From positions 1-49,128 of the forward strand of contig CAIXDS010000121.1 of NCBI GenBank assembly GCA_903918195.1: DNA of 49,128 bases, read 5' to 3'. The notes beneath the pieces are model-generated. The model did not search any database and was not told the DNA's origin. It saw only the letters and a program-made list of their open reading frames with translations. The stretch comes from an uncultured Acetobacteraceae bacterium. GTDB taxonomy: Bacteria; Pseudomonadota; Alphaproteobacteria; Acetobacterales; Acetobacteraceae. Shown in pieces: positions 32,191-41,913 of the stretch. A program made the position numbers and the translations under genes. How positions within the stretch are numbered: the stretch's first letter is position 1; every line of letters starts with the position of its first letter.

Positions 32191-32946
32191 TCAGCCAATC
32201 GACCCCATCATCGCCCCATCGCCGCGTCCGCCGCGTCCGAGGGACCAACATCGGACAGCAACCAGGGCAAGAACGAACGATTTGAGTGTCTGCCCCGCCC
32301 GCCGGGCGGCGCGCGGCAGAAACGCCTCGCGGGGACCGCCCACGAGGGCATCGATGGCGGCGCGGATGCGGTTGCGGGCGCGGTGCAGCAGCACGCGCTG
32401 GTTTTCGGGCGAGAGCGACAGCAGCGCGCAGGCCTCCTCGGCGCTGGCCCCCTCCATGTCGCGCAGGATGATCACGGCGCGCTGGCCGGCGGGTAGTTTT
32501 TCGACCACTTCCTGCACATGGTCCGAGAGCTGGCGGCCGCCGACCACCCGTTCGGGATCGAGCTGGTCCCACAGCGCCGGCACCTCGCGCCAGTGGCCAT
32601 CGGGGAGGAAATCGCCCTCCGGCACGCCGCGCTCGCCGCCGGCGAGGCCTTCGGGCAGGGCGACCAGCTTGCCCTCCTGGCGGGCGCGGCTGCGGGCGCG
32701 GTTCAGCACGATGGTGAAGATCCAGGCGGCCAGCGTGGAACGGCCCTCGAAGCGCGACACCCCGCCGAACACGGCGAGCCAGGCATCCTGCACCACCTCC
32801 TCGGCCTGCGCCCGGCTGCCGATGATCGCCCCCGCGACGCCGACCAGCGAACCGTGATAGCGGCGGACCAGGCGCCGGTACGCGCCTTCGTCGCCCCGGC
32901 GCAGCAGGGCGAGGAACTCCGGGGACTCGAATTCCGCATCAGCCAT
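32191..32946 (-). CDS. ECF-family RNA polymerase sigma factor
   Basis: 251 residues. Sigma region 2 (about 15-85) has YRRLVRRYHGSLVGVAGAII, AEEVVQDAWLAVFGGVSRFE and STLAAWIFTIVLNRARSRAR; region 4 (about 145-200) has VEKLPAGQRAVIILRDMEGA and ENQRVLLHRARNRIRAAIDA. That is the domain pair of an ECF sigma. A hydrophobic stretch near the C-terminus (LKSFVLALVAVRCWSLG) is unusual and might anchor or be bound. The ATG at 32946 is where homology starts. The divergent neighbour encodes a small zinc-finger protein that could be its anti-sigma factor. No target promoter was identified. Confidence 0.9.
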   Translation of the reverse strand: MADAEFESPEFLALLRRGDEGAYRRLVRRYHGSLVGVAGAIIGSRAQAEEVVQDAWLAVFGGVSRFEGRSTLAAWIFTIVLNRARSRARQEGKLVALPEGLAGGERGVPEGDFLPDGHWREVPALWDQLDPERVVGGRQLSDHVQEVVEKLPAGQRAVIILRDMEGASAEEACALLSLSPENQRVLLHRARNRIRAAIDALVGGPREAFLPRAARRAGQTLKSFVLALVAVRCWSLGRGGRGDGAMMGSIG

Positions 32947-33012
32947 GGCGCGGGAGCTTACAGAAATGCCGCGCGGGTGTAACGCTTGCCGCGCGGGGCG
33001 AGTCGCCCCTGC

Positions 33013-33261
33013 ATGCGCCCGAGGTTCCCCTTCGTGCTGACCTGCCGCGACGTCACCGAACACGCCACCGACTATATGGAGGGCGCCCTGCCCGTCCGCA
33101 CGCGGTTCGCCGTGCGGCTGCATCTGGCTCTGTGCCGGATGTGCCGGGCGTATCTTGAGCAATTGCGGCGGACGGCGGCGCTGCTGCGGGGGCGTGGGCT
33201 GTCGGCACCACCGGCGGAGGTGGAGGCGCGAATCGTGGCGCGGGCGAAGCCGGAGCGATAG
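33013..33261 (+). CDS. Small zinc-finger (zf-HC2) putative anti-sigma factor
   Basis: 82 residues from the ATG at 33013; an ATG at 32986 is an alternative. The sequence LTCRDVTEHATDYMEGALPV and then HLALCRMCRAYLEQLRRT has the H-x3-C-x2-C zinc anti-sigma motif with upstream Cys/His. No membrane helix is present, so it would be a cytoplasmic ChrR-type or short anti-sigma protein. It diverges from the ECF sigma gene with 66 bases between starts, rather than following it in an operon, so the partnership is inferred from proximity. Confidence 0.8.
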   Translation: MRPRFPFVLTCRDVTEHATDYMEGALPVRTRFAVRLHLALCRMCRAYLEQLRRTAALLRGRGLSAPPAEVEARIVARAKPER

Positions 33262-33276
33262 GCGCGTCGGTCGGGC

Positions 33277-34404
33277 TCAGAGACCGCGCGCGATGACGAT
33301 GCGTTGCACGTCGCTGGTACCCTCGTAGATCTGGCAGACGCGCACGTCGCGGTAGATGCGTTCCACCGGGAAATCCGCCAGATAACCGTAGCCGCCATGG
33401 ATCTGGATCGCCGCCGAGCAGACCGCCTCCGCCGTCTCCGAGGCGAACAGCTTGGCCATCGAGGCTTCGCTCAGGCAGGGCTGCCCGGCCTCACGCAGCG
33501 CCGCCGCATGCAGCACCAACTGGCGGGCCGCCTCGATGCGGGTCGCCATGTCGGCCAGACGGAAGGCCACCGCCTGGTGCTCGATGATCTTCTTCCCGAA
33601 GGTGACGCGCTCATGCGCGTAGGCGCGCGCCGCGTCGAAGGCGGCGCGTGCCATGCCCACCGCCTGCGCGGCGATGCCGATGCGCCCGCCTTCCAGGTTC
33701 GCCAGCGCGATCCGGTAGCCCTGGCCTTCCTCGCCGAGGCGCAGCGAGGCCGGCAGGCGCATGTCGTCGAACGCGATCTGGCAGGTGTCGGAAGCGTGCT
33801 GGCCGAGTTTCTCCTCGACCCGGACAACTTGGTAGCCGGGCGTGTCGGTCGGCACGATGAAGGCGCTGAGCCCTTTCTTGCCAGCCTGCGGATCGGTCAC
33901 CGCGAACACGATGATCACCTGGCCGTTCTTGCCGGAGGTGATGAACTGCTTGGTGCCCGTCAGGACGTAGTCGTCGCCGTCCCGCCGCGCCCGCGTGCGC
34001 AGGTTCGACGCGTCCGAGCCGGCCTGCGGCTCGGTGAGGGCAAAACCGCCGATCCATTCCCCGCTGGCCAGCATCGGCAGGAAATGCCGTTTCTGCGACT
34101 CGGTACCAAAGCGCAGGATCGGCATGCAGCCGACCGAGCTGTGCACGCTCATGATCGTGGAGCATGGGCCGTCGCCGGCGGCGATTTCCTCCAGCGCCAG
34201 CGCATAGGCGATCACGCCGGTCTCGGAGCCGCCGTACTCCTCGGGTACCAACATGCCGAGGAAGCCGAGTTCGCCCATCTCCCGCAATGCCTCGGCGGGA
34301 AAACGGTGCGCCCGGTCCCATTCCGCGGCGAACGGGGCGAGCCGCTCCTGCGCGAAGCTGCGGGCGGCGTCGCGAATTTGAATCTGCTCGTCGGTGAGGA
34401 TCAT
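33277..34404 (-). CDS. Acyl-CoA dehydrogenase
   Basis: 375 residues. The flavoprotein introduces a C2-C3 double bond in acyl-CoA. N-terminal helices start at [20 protein letters not shown]; the FAD/substrate region shows [19 protein letters not shown] (about residues 120-138), and the C-terminal domain contains [20 protein letters not shown] with [20 protein letters not shown]. The motif [15 protein letters not shown] holds the catalytic Glu. It matches short/branched-chain acyl-CoA dehydrogenases. The ATG at 34404 begins the homology. It follows the thiolase gene by 10 bases, so the two are cotranscribed and likely serve the acid imported by the liv genes nearby. Confidence 0.94.
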   Translation of the reverse strand: MILTDEQIQIRDAARSFAQERLAPFAAEWDRAHRFPAEALREMGELGFLGMLVPEEYGGSETGVIAYALALEEIAAGDGPCSTIMSVHSSVGCMPILRFGTESQKRHFLPMLASGEWIGGFALTEPQAGSDASNLRTRARRDGDDYVLTGTKQFITSGKNGQVIIVFAVTDPQAGKKGLSAFIVPTDTPGYQVVRVEEKLGQHASDTCQIAFDDMRLPASLRLGEEGQGYRIALANLEGGRIGIAAQAVGMARAAFDAARAYAHERVTFGKKIIEHQAVAFRLADMATRIEAARQLVLHAAALREAGQPCLSEASMAKLFASETAEAVCSAAIQIHGGYGYLADFPVERIYRDVRVCQIYEGTSDVQRIVIARGL

Positions 34405-34414
34405 GGCGGCGGTC

Positions 34415-35605
34415 TCAGGACAGGCGTTCGATGGCGACCGCGGTCGCCTCGCCGCCGCCGATGCACAGCGAGGCGACGCCGCGGCGCAGCCCGTATTTCT
34501 CCAGCGCCGCCAGCAGCGTGACGATGATCCGCGCGCCGGATGCGCCGATCGGATGGCCGAGCGCACAGGCGCCGCCATGCACGTTCACCTTGTCATGCGG
34601 CAGATCGAGGTCGCGCATCGCCGCCATCGCCACCACGGCGAAAGCCTCGTTGATTTCGAACAGGTCGACCCCGCCCAGCTCCCAGCCGGTGCGCTCCAGC
34701 AGCCGCCGCACCGCACCGATCGGGGCGGTGGCGAACAAGCCCGGTGCCTGCGCATGGGTGGCGTGGCCGGCGATCGCCGCCAGCGGGGTCAGGCCGCGCC
34801 GCTCGGCGTCCGAGCGGCGCATCAGCACCAGCGCCGCCGCGCCATCCGAAATCGAGCTGGAATTTGCCGCCGTCACCGTGCCGCCCTCGCGGAAGGCGGC
34901 CCGGAGGGTCGGGATTTTTTCCAGGCTGGCCTTTGGCGGCTGTTCGTCCTGCGTCACCTGCCGGTCGGACTTGCCGGCCCGGACCGTGACCGGCACCACC
35001 TCGGCCGAAAAACTGCCATCCGTGATCGCCTGCCGGGCTCGGGCAAGGGAGGTAAGGGCGTAGTCGTCCTGCGCCTGACGGGTGAACTGGTAGCTGGTTG
35101 CACAATCCTCGGCGAAGCTGCCCATCAGGCGGCCCTTGTCGTAGGCATCCTCCAGCCCGTCGAGGAACATGTGGTCAAGCACCCGCCCATGCCCCATGCG
35201 ATAACCGGCGCGGGCGCGGTCAAGAAGATAGGGCGCGTTCGACATGCTCTCCATGCCGCCGGCCACCACCACCCGGGCGCTGCCGGCGGCGATCAGGTCA
35301 TGCGCCAGCATCGCCGCCTTCATGCCGGAGCCGCACATCTTGTTCACCGTGGTGGCCCCCGCTGCCAGCGGCAGTCCGGCACCGAGCGCCGCCTGCCTTG
35401 CCGGCGCCTGGCCTTGCCCGGCCGGCAGCACGCAGCCGAAGATCACTTCCTCCACCGCTTCCGGGGCGAGCCCGGAACGGGCGACGGCCGCGCCGATCGC
35501 CGCGGAGCCCAGCGTGGGAGCTGTGAGGTCCTTCAGGTCGCCCTGGAAGCCGCCCATGGGGGTGCGGGCGGAGCCGACGATGACGATGGGGTCTTGGGCG
35601 GTCAT
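34415..35605 (-). CDS. Acetyl-CoA C-acyltransferase (thiolase)
   Basis: 396 residues, standard thiolase length. Nucleophile Cys is in [18 protein letters not shown] (about residue 90), then [20 protein letters not shown], the NEAFA region in [13 protein letters not shown], the His motif [19 protein letters not shown] and the second Cys in [11 protein letters not shown] near the C-terminus. It cleaves beta-ketoacyl-CoA or condenses acetyl-CoA. The ATG at 35605 is selected because the family starts at [18 protein letters not shown]; the frame upstream is repeat sequence. It heads the unit with the acyl-CoA dehydrogenase. Confidence 0.95.
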   Translation of the reverse strand: MTAQDPIVIVGSARTPMGGFQGDLKDLTAPTLGSAAIGAAVARSGLAPEAVEEVIFGCVLPAGQGQAPARQAALGAGLPLAAGATTVNKMCGSGMKAAMLAHDLIAAGSARVVVAGGMESMSNAPYLLDRARAGYRMGHGRVLDHMFLDGLEDAYDKGRLMGSFAEDCATSYQFTRQAQDDYALTSLARARQAITDGSFSAEVVPVTVRAGKSDRQVTQDEQPPKASLEKIPTLRAAFREGGTVTAANSSSISDGAAALVLMRRSDAERRGLTPLAAIAGHATHAQAPGLFATAPIGAVRRLLERTGWELGGVDLFEINEAFAVVAMAAMRDLDLPHDKVNVHGGACALGHPIGASGARIIVTLLAALEKYGLRRGVASLCIGGGEATAVAIERLS

Positions 35606-35624
35606 TACTGTCTCCACGAAAGAT

Positions 35625-35688
35625 AAGGAAAGAAAGGCCAGGGCTCTGCCCTGGACCTGGCAGGGGCCGGGAGGCCCCTGCACCCCAT
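35625..35688 (+). repeat. Dispersed GC-rich hairpin repeat, copy 4
   Basis: AAGGAAAGAAAGGCCAGGGC begins it, with stem CCAGGGC/GCCCTGG and second stem CAGGGGCC/GGCCCCTG, ending CACCCCAT. It lies between the thiolase start and the end of the ligase remnant, whose stop codon TAA overlaps its edge. Confidence 0.75.
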
Positions 35689-35822
35689 TACTCAAGCAGC
35701 GCGCCGGCTTCCTGGTTGCGCAGCATGAAGCGTTGCAGCTTGCCGCTGGGCGTTTTTGGCAGCGTCGCCACGCAGGCGATCTGGCGGAACTGGCGTCCGG
35801 GACCTTGCGCGTCCTGGGTCAT
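35688..35822 (-). pseudogene. C-terminal remnant of an AMP-forming acyl-CoA ligase
   Basis: 44 codons from an in-frame ATG to TAA. The product contains IACVATLPKTPSGKLQRFML, the A10 motif (P-K-T-x-S-G-K-x-x-R) of the adenylate-forming family with its catalytic Lys, at the position where 500-residue ligases end. The whole N-terminal domain is absent. It lies between a thiolase gene and livH, so a benzoate- or short-chain-acid-CoA ligase that once belonged to this block has probably been lost by deletion. Confidence 0.75.
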
Positions 35823-36042
35823 GGCGTCTCCTCCGCAGCGGACTCTCTTGGCGGCCGGCACGCGCCCGGCCGCTACATCCGAAACTAGAGGAGGAGCCAA
35901 ACCGCATCCAGCTTCATTCATTCGCCGCCGCGTTCCGCGCCGGCCACCGGCTTGCGTCCGGCGCAACCCCGTGCTTCGGTGCACGCAGGGATCGGACCGA
36001 CGTGGGACGACCCCACCCACAACAACCGGTCAGGGAACCCTT

Positions 36043-36957
36043 GTGGCCTACGCGCTGCAGCAACTCATCAACGGGCTCACGCTCGGCATGATCTATGGCC
36101 TGATCGCGGTGGGCTACACCATGGTCTACGGCATCGTCGGCATGATCAACTTCGCCCACGGCGACATCTTCATGATCGGCGCTTTCCTCTCGCTGATCGC
36201 CCTCACCGGGCTCGCCGCGATCGGCATCACCTCGGTGCCGCTGGCGCTGGCGATCACCCTGCTGTTCGCCGCCGCCATCGCCGCACTCTACGGCTGGACC
36301 GTTGAGCGCATCGCCTACCGGCCGCTGCGCGGGTCGTTCCGCCTTGCGCCGCTGATCTCGGCCATCGGCATGTCCATCCTGCTGCAGAATTTCGCGCAGG
36401 TCAGCCAGGGCGCCCGCGTCAAGCCAATGGCGCCGCTGATCGAGGGCCATATCTCGCTGTTCCCGGATGCGGACTTCACCACCCAGATCTCGGCCATGCA
36501 GATTGCCATTGTTATCACCACGCTGCTGGTGCTCGGCGTGTTCACCTGGCTGGTCACCCGCACCCCGCTCGGCCGCGCCATGCGCGCCTGCGAGCAGGAT
36601 CTCAAGATGGCCGGCCTGCTCGGCATCGACACCGACCAGACCATCAGCCTCACCTTCGTCATCGGCGCGGCGCTGGCCGCGGTCGCCGGGCTGATGTTCC
36701 TGCTCTATTATGGCGCCATTGATTTCTATATCGGCTTCATTGCCGGGGTGAAGGCGTTCACCGCCGCCGTGCTCGGCGGCATCGGCTCCCTGCCGGGCGC
36801 CGTGCTCGGCGGGCTGACCATCGGCTTGATCGAAACATTCTGGTCGGCCTATTTCACCGTCGAATACAAAGACGTGGCCGCGTTCTCGATCCTGGTGGTG
36901 GTGTTGATCTTCATGCCCTCCGGCCTGCTCGGCCGCGCCGACGTGGAGAAGGTCTGA
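36043..36957 (+). CDS. livH: Branched-chain amino acid ABC transporter permease LivH
   Basis: 304 residues from the GTG at 36043, with AGGGA about seven bases upstream; the longer frame overlaps the ligase remnant. Membrane helices cover most of the length. [20 protein letters not shown] then [20 protein letters not shown] is the LivH N-terminal signature, and EAA-like loops are seen at [20 protein letters not shown] and near [20 protein letters not shown]. It forms the channel with LivM. It is first of four coupled genes livHMGF, two bases before livM. No livK-type binding protein lies in the window. Confidence 0.94.
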   Translation: MAYALQQLINGLTLGMIYGLIAVGYTMVYGIVGMINFAHGDIFMIGAFLSLIALTGLAAIGITSVPLALAITLLFAAAIAALYGWTVERIAYRPLRGSFRLAPLISAIGMSILLQNFAQVSQGARVKPMAPLIEGHISLFPDADFTTQISAMQIAIVITTLLVLGVFTWLVTRTPLGRAMRACEQDLKMAGLLGIDTDQTISLTFVIGAALAAVAGLMFLLYYGAIDFYIGFIAGVKAFTAAVLGGIGSLPGAVLGGLTIGLIETFWSAYFTVEYKDVAAFSILVVVLIFMPSGLLGRADVEKV

Positions 36958-36959
36958 GC

Positions 36960-38243
36960 ATGTCGGCGGTTTCGGCCGGCGCCGCGGCACTGCGCGACGC
37001 GTTCCTCTCCGCCCTGGTGGCGCTTGGCCTGTTCGGCGCGATGATCGGCCTGAAGACCGAAGTCGGCCCCACCAGCCTGGTGCTGGTCCCGCGTCCCTGG
37101 GCGGTGGCGATCGCCGTCGCCGTGGTGTTCGCCGGCCGTCTCGCCCTGCTGACCTGGCGCGCCTGGCGGCCGGCGGGAACGCCCTCGCCACGCCGACTGG
37201 TGACCGCCGGCGCGCGCGCCGGGCGCTTCGTCGCCCCCCTTCTGCTGGTCTTCGCGATCACCCTGCCGGCCTATGCCGGCCGCTATTGGATCGACCTCGG
37301 CATCCTTGTTCTGACCTATGTCATGCTCGGCTGGGGGCTGACGATCGTGGTCGGCCTGGCCGGCCTGCTCGACCTCGGCTATGTCGCGTTCTACGCGGTC
37401 GGCGCCTATTCCTATGCCCTGCTGGCGCAGAATTTCGGGCTCGGCTTCTGGACCTGCCTGCCCTTGGCCGGGTTGCTGGCAGCCTGCTGGGGGCTCATCC
37501 TCGGCTTTCCGGTGCTGCGGCTGCGCGGCGACTATCTGGCCATCGTCACGCTGGCCTTCGGCGAGATCATCCGTATCGTACTGCTCAACTGGGTCTCGCT
37601 CACCAACGGGCCGCAGGGCATTTCCGGCATCCCCCGCCCCACCCTGTTCGGCCTGACGTTCACGATGGATGGCGGTCCCGGGTCGGTCGCTGATTTCTTC
37701 GGCGTGGAGCCCGACATCAGCCAGCGCGTCATTTTCCTCTATTATGTCATCTTCGGCCTGGCGCTGCTCACCAACTGGGTGTCGTTGCGCCTGCGCCGCC
37801 TGCCGCTCGGCCGCGCCTGGGAGGCACTGCGCGAGGACGAGGTGGCCTGCCGCGCGCTCGGCATCAACGTCACCACCACCAAACTCACGGCCTTCGCCAT
37901 CGGCGCCTGTTTCGGCGGCTTCGCCGGCGCCTTCTTCGCCACCCGCCAGGCCTTCATCAGCCCGGAGAGCTTCACCTTCATGGAGAGCGCCACCGTGCTG
38001 GCGATCGTCGTGCTGGGCGGCCTCGGCAGCCAGCTCGGCGTGGCGCTGGCGGCCCTGGTGATGATCGGCGGGACCGAGCTGTTCCGCGAGTTCGCCGAGT
38101 ACCGCATGCTGATCTTCGGCGCCGCCCTGGTGGTGATGATGATCCTGCGCCCGCGCGGCCTGGTATCCGGGCGCACGCCCTCGGTTTCGCTCGGGTCGTC
38201 ACGACAGATTTCCGCCGACCTCATCAGCCAGGGACGCGGCTGA
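36960..38243 (+). CDS. livM: Branched-chain amino acid ABC transporter permease LivM
   Basis: 427 residues, longer than many LivM because of an N-terminal extension of about 100 residues with two helices. The core has [60 protein letters not shown] and the coupling loop [20 protein letters not shown], followed by [20 protein letters not shown]. It partners LivH to import branched-chain amino acids or related acids such as short-chain or aromatic acids. It overlaps livG by one base (TGATG). Confidence 0.94.
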   Translation: MSAVSAGAAALRDAFLSALVALGLFGAMIGLKTEVGPTSLVLVPRPWAVAIAVAVVFAGRLALLTWRAWRPAGTPSPRRLVTAGARAGRFVAPLLLVFAITLPAYAGRYWIDLGILVLTYVMLGWGLTIVVGLAGLLDLGYVAFYAVGAYSYALLAQNFGLGFWTCLPLAGLLAACWGLILGFPVLRLRGDYLAIVTLAFGEIIRIVLLNWVSLTNGPQGISGIPRPTLFGLTFTMDGGPGSVADFFGVEPDISQRVIFLYYVIFGLALLTNWVSLRLRRLPLGRAWEALREDEVACRALGINVTTTKLTAFAIGACFGGFAGAFFATRQAFISPESFTFMESATVLAIVVLGGLGSQLGVALAALVMIGGTELFREFAEYRMLIFGAALVVMMILRPRGLVSGRTPSVSLGSSRQISADLISQGRG

Positions 38244-39078
38244 TGACGCCCCCCTCCTTGCTCGAGGTACACGAGCTGAGCATGCGCTTCGGCGGCCTGA
38301 CCGCGGTGGACGGACTTTCCTTCACTGCGCGCGCCAGCGAAATCACCGCCGTCATCGGCCCCAATGGCGCGGGGAAGACCACCGTCTTCAACTGCATCAC
38401 CGGCTTCTACCGCCCCACCTCCGGTGGCATCGCCCTCTCCGCCCCGGGCGACGGCACGCTGGCGCTGGAGCGCATGCCCGGCCACCTGATCGCCCGCCGC
38501 GCCCGCGTTGCCCGCACGTTTCAGAACATCCGCCTGTTCGCCGGCATGACGGTGCTCGAAAACCTGTTGGTGGCGCAGCACAACGCGCTCATGCCGTCCG
38601 TGGTCAACGGGCTGCTGGCAGTGTTCGGCCTCGCCGGCCATGCGCGGGCGGAACGCGCCGCCATCGAGCGCGCCTGCTTCTGGCTGGACGCCGTGGACCT
38701 CACCGCCCGGGCCGATGACCCGGCCGGCGCGCTCCCCTATGGCGCCCAGCGGCGGCTGGAGATTGCGCGCGCCATGTGCACCTGCCCGGTGCTGCTCTGC
38801 CTCGACGAACCCGCCGCCGGGCTCAACCCGCGGGAATCGGATGAGCTTTCCGTGCTGCTGCGCCGCATTCGCGATGGCGCCGGCGGCGAGCCCGGCTGCT
38901 CCATTTTGCTCATCGAGCACGACATGGGCGTGGTCATGCGCATCTCCGACCACATCGTCGTGCTCGACCACGGGCGCAAGATCAGCGATGGCACCCCGGC
39001 CGACGTGCGTGCCGACCCCGCCGTCATCGCCGCCTATCTCGGCGAGGGCGACGAGGACGAGGTGACGGAGAGCGCCGC

Positions 39079-39082
<4 letters not shown>
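38243..39082 (+). CDS. livG: Branched-chain amino acid ABC transporter ATPase LivG
   Basis: 279 residues. Walker A is GPNGAGKTTVFNCITGFYRP (about residues 38-57), Q-loop ARTFQNIRLFAGMTVLENLL, signature PYGAQRRLEIARAM (the LivG form of LSGGQ), Walker B LLCLDEPAAGLNPRE and H-loop LLIEHDMGVVMRISDHI. It drives LivHM transport together with LivF. Its end overlaps livF by four bases. Confidence 0.95.
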
Positions 39083-39798
<716 letters not shown>

Positions 39799-39831
39799 CC
39801 GACGCCACGGGTAAACTTCCTGCGTTGGTGA

Positions 39832-40314
39832 CTACTGCAGGAATCCCCAGCGCGGCACGGCGGGTTCGGCCTGCGCCCATTTCCAGGCAGCCTCCTGGCG
39901 GCAGATCGTGGTGTTGAACCAGGCCGGCGTCGCCGGCGGGTCGTCGGCAACCGAGAAAGCGATTTCCTTGCAGGTCGCGATCGGCGTGACGATGTTGCGC
40001 ACCACCTGCACCTCACCGCCCTCGTTGCCGAGCGGGATGTCGTGACGGATCTGCCAGGGGGCGCTGCCGCCCTCCGGCAGCGCGGCGGCGGCCAGCGCGA
40101 TGGCGTCCTGCTCGGCCTGCTGGCGGTGGCGGGAGACGTATTTCAGACCGGCGTCAACGGCTGCGTCCGTGCCCACGGCGACAACGAAGCCGACCGCCGG
40201 GTTGGCGGTCGCCCCCCCGGCCACGGCACCGGCAGCAAGCCCGCTCAGGTCCGCAACGGCGCTGCAGCCGCCCAGCAGCAGGGCGGCGATCAGAAACGGG
40301 ACCGCCCGCGTCAC
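39832..40314 (-). CDS. Small lipoprotein, second of two tandem paralogues
   Basis: 160 residues from the GTG at 40314, which overlaps the stop of the preceding paralogue (GTGA). The start gives a signal peptide, MTRAVPFLIAALLLGGCSAV, with lipobox LGGC. A small glycine-rich helical stretch follows (AAGAVAGGATANPAVGFVVA). The conserved core DAGLKYVSRHRQQAEQDAIA, IRHDIP, CKEIAFSV and ICRQEAAWKWAQAEPAVPRW is shared with the gene before it. It is an outer-membrane or periplasmic lipoprotein of unknown role; I cannot assign a family. Confidence 0.75.
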   Translation of the reverse strand: MTRAVPFLIAALLLGGCSAVADLSGLAAGAVAGGATANPAVGFVVAVGTDAAVDAGLKYVSRHRQQAEQDAIALAAAALPEGGSAPWQIRHDIPLGNEGGEVQVVRNIVTPIATCKEIAFSVADDPPATPAWFNTTICRQEAAWKWAQAEPAVPRWGFLQ

Positions 40315-40895
40315 TGCAGCGAGCCCCAGCGCTCCGTGGCCGGTTCCGCGGTCGCCCATTTCCAGGTCTCGCCGTCGCGGCAGATCGTGGCGGTGTAGAA
40401 TTCCCGCGTCGGCGCCTCCGGCTTGCCGCCCTCGACCGAGAACACGATCTCGCGGCAGGCGAAACCGGGGCCGCCGAACTCGCGCGCCACGGTCAGCGAG
40501 CCGCGCGCGTCCGGCTCGATCGGGAAGTCATGCGAGACATCCCAGACGCCAACTTCACCTTTCTGCAGACCGCCGGCGACGGTGGCGATCCGGTCCTGCT
40601 CGGCGCGATGCACCCGCCGCTCGGCATATTTCAGCCCGGCATCGGCGATCGATCGCACGGCGAGACCGATGCCGGTCGCGACGGCCGCATCCTTGGTGAC
40701 CGAACTGGCGATGCCCGCGCCGGCGATGCCGGCCGCATCGGCCGTGCCCTCACTCAGCAGCGAACCGCAACCCGGGAGCGACAGGCAGGCCAGCGCCAAC
40801 ACTCCATATCCCCATCGCAGCACACCCGGGCGCGCGGGGCGGCTGCATGAGCGGATGGGGGGGATTTTCGTCGTCGGAACCGGAATGGTGAGCAT
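40311..40895 (-). CDS. Small lipoprotein, first of two tandem paralogues
   Basis: 194 residues from the ATG at 40895; an internal GTG at 40823 would give a more standard signal peptide (VLRWGYGVLALACLSLPGCG with lipobox LPGC), and the choice is open. The mature part, GTADAAGIAGAGIASSVTKD and DAGLKYAERRVHRAEQDRIA, CREIVFSVEGG, ICRDGETWKWATAEPATERW, aligns with the neighbour over its whole length including two Cys that may form a disulfide. The two genes arose by tandem duplication and are translated together. Function unknown. Confidence 0.72.
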   Translation of the reverse strand: MLTIPVPTTKIPPIRSCSRPARPGVLRWGYGVLALACLSLPGCGSLLSEGTADAAGIAGAGIASSVTKDAAVATGIGLAVRSIADAGLKYAERRVHRAEQDRIATVAGGLQKGEVGVWDVSHDFPIEPDARGSLTVAREFGGPGFACREIVFSVEGGKPEAPTREFYTATICRDGETWKWATAEPATERWGSLQ

Positions 40896-41043
40896 GGCGA
40901 CACCTAACCCGATGTCGTCGCCCGGCGGCAACAGTTGCGTGCGCAGAAAGTCGATCGGTGCGGCGTGGTCGCCATCCCGGCAGAGCCGGTCCCCTCGCTG
41001 TCTTGAGGCTCAGCCCGTTCCCCGTTACCTTGCTGTTGGTCCG

Positions 41044-41133
41044 GGACGGGTGGCCGAGCGGTTTAAGGCTCCAGTCTTGAAAACTGGCGTGGGTGCAAGT
41101 CCACCGTGGGTTCGAATCCCACCCCGTCCGCCA
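41044..41133 (+). tRNA. tRNA-Ser (anticodon UGA)
   Basis: A 90-base class II tRNA. The acceptor stem is GGACGGG/CCCGTCC, the anticodon stem CCAGT/ACTGG encloses loop CTTGAAA with anticodon TGA at 41078-41080, there is a long variable arm (GTGGGTGCAAGTCCAC), the T-loop is TTCGAATC, and CCA is encoded at 41131-41133. It reads UCA codons. No integrase or att duplication is visible next to it. Confidence 0.97.
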
Positions 41134-41193
41134 ACTGGTCCGGACAACCGATTGAAGTCCCATGGGACCCGTAATGGCGTCGGCGCTTGTGTT

Positions 41194-41451
41194 TTATGCT
41201 CGGACGCGCCGCGCGATCCACCATTCCAGGAGCCAACCGGAAACGATGGATGGCCGGCTGGAGGCTGCTGGTTTCGCAACGATCGGTTCAGGGACTTTGT
41301 TGGATTGCGCCAGCGCGGCGCCGATCTCCGCGCTCAGCGCCTGCGCTTGCTCCTGGTCCACCATTGAGAACCGATGGCTTATGAGGGCGTCGAGCAACAG
41401 CTTGATTGAGGCGGCCGTGGCTTCAAGCAGTCGGCGGTCGTTTTCGGTCAT
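41194..41451 (-). CDS. Small protein of unknown function
   Basis: 85 residues. MTENDRRLLEATAASIKLLL and DQEQAQALSAEIGAALAQSN suggest a helical domain, and the C-terminus (SIVSGWLLEWWIARRVRA) is an amphipathic or membrane-surface helix with a basic end. The ATG at 41451 lies at the start of this reasonable sequence; the frame upstream is compositionally different. No family is recognised. It sits alone between tRNA-Ser and the ABC operon, convergent with the tRNA. Confidence 0.5.
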   Translation of the reverse strand: MTENDRRLLEATAASIKLLLDALISHRFSMVDQEQAQALSAEIGAALAQSNKVPEPIVAKPAASSRPSIVSGWLLEWWIARRVRA

Positions 41452-41789
41452 CGTCCCCGTCCTGGCTCCTGACGGGCCAGCATCTACCGGGAGGCGTTGC
41501 CCGCGTCGATCGGAGAGCCGCATGCTTACGCAATCTGTCACATTCGGGGCTGGCTGCCGGTGCGTATCAAGCTGGCGCTGGCCGTGGTCCCCATCAAGCG
41601 GTCGGCGTCCACCTTGCCATCGCAGCCCTCGTCTATACCATTCATCGGGATGCGATGAGACCGCCCAGAACCTGGGGCACGCGGCCCGATGCCTCGCGCT
41701 GCCGGACTGCGGCGACATGCCATTCTCAAGTGCAGCCGGAATGATGACCGTGGTGCAGCAGCCGGTCCAGATGCAAGTCGATCACCAGA

Positions 41790-41822
41790 TTGTCATGAAA
41801 AAATGCATGAATCGTCACACGG
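41790..41822 (+). promoter_or_regulatory. Candidate PhoB-box-like sites before the ABC operon
   Basis: In 11-base steps the sequence reads TTGTCATGAAA, AAATGCATGAA, TCGTCACACGG. The first and third units resemble the PhoB half-site (CTGTCAT/CTGTCAC); the middle one does not. The site lies about 90-125 bases before the binding protein gene. The match is partial and would fit only if the operon serves phosphorus uptake. Confidence 0.25.
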
Positions 41823-41825
41823 CCA

Positions 41826-41887
41826 GCAACAAGGGGTTGCTAGAGCACTGAAAGAGTACTTTTTCGTCAGCCGCAAACCCTTGTTGC
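41826..41887 (+). promoter_or_regulatory. Long leader hairpin upstream of the ABC binding protein gene
   Basis: GCAACAAGGGGTTGC at 41826-41840 pairs with GCAAACCCTTGTTGC at 41873-41887 with a single mismatch, and the 32-base interval contains a second near-palindrome (CTGAAAGAGTACTTTTTCGTCAG). It ends 26 bases before the proposed start codon. It could act as a transcript-stabilising or attenuating leader, or be an insertion remnant. Confidence 0.5.
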
Positions 41888-41913
41888 GTCAGAACACCAG
41901 CGGAGCAGGAACC

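Noticed and set aside
41044..41193. tRNA-Ser as an integration site of a genomic island
   Set aside because: No integrase gene and no duplicated 3' tRNA segment were found in the following 8 kb.
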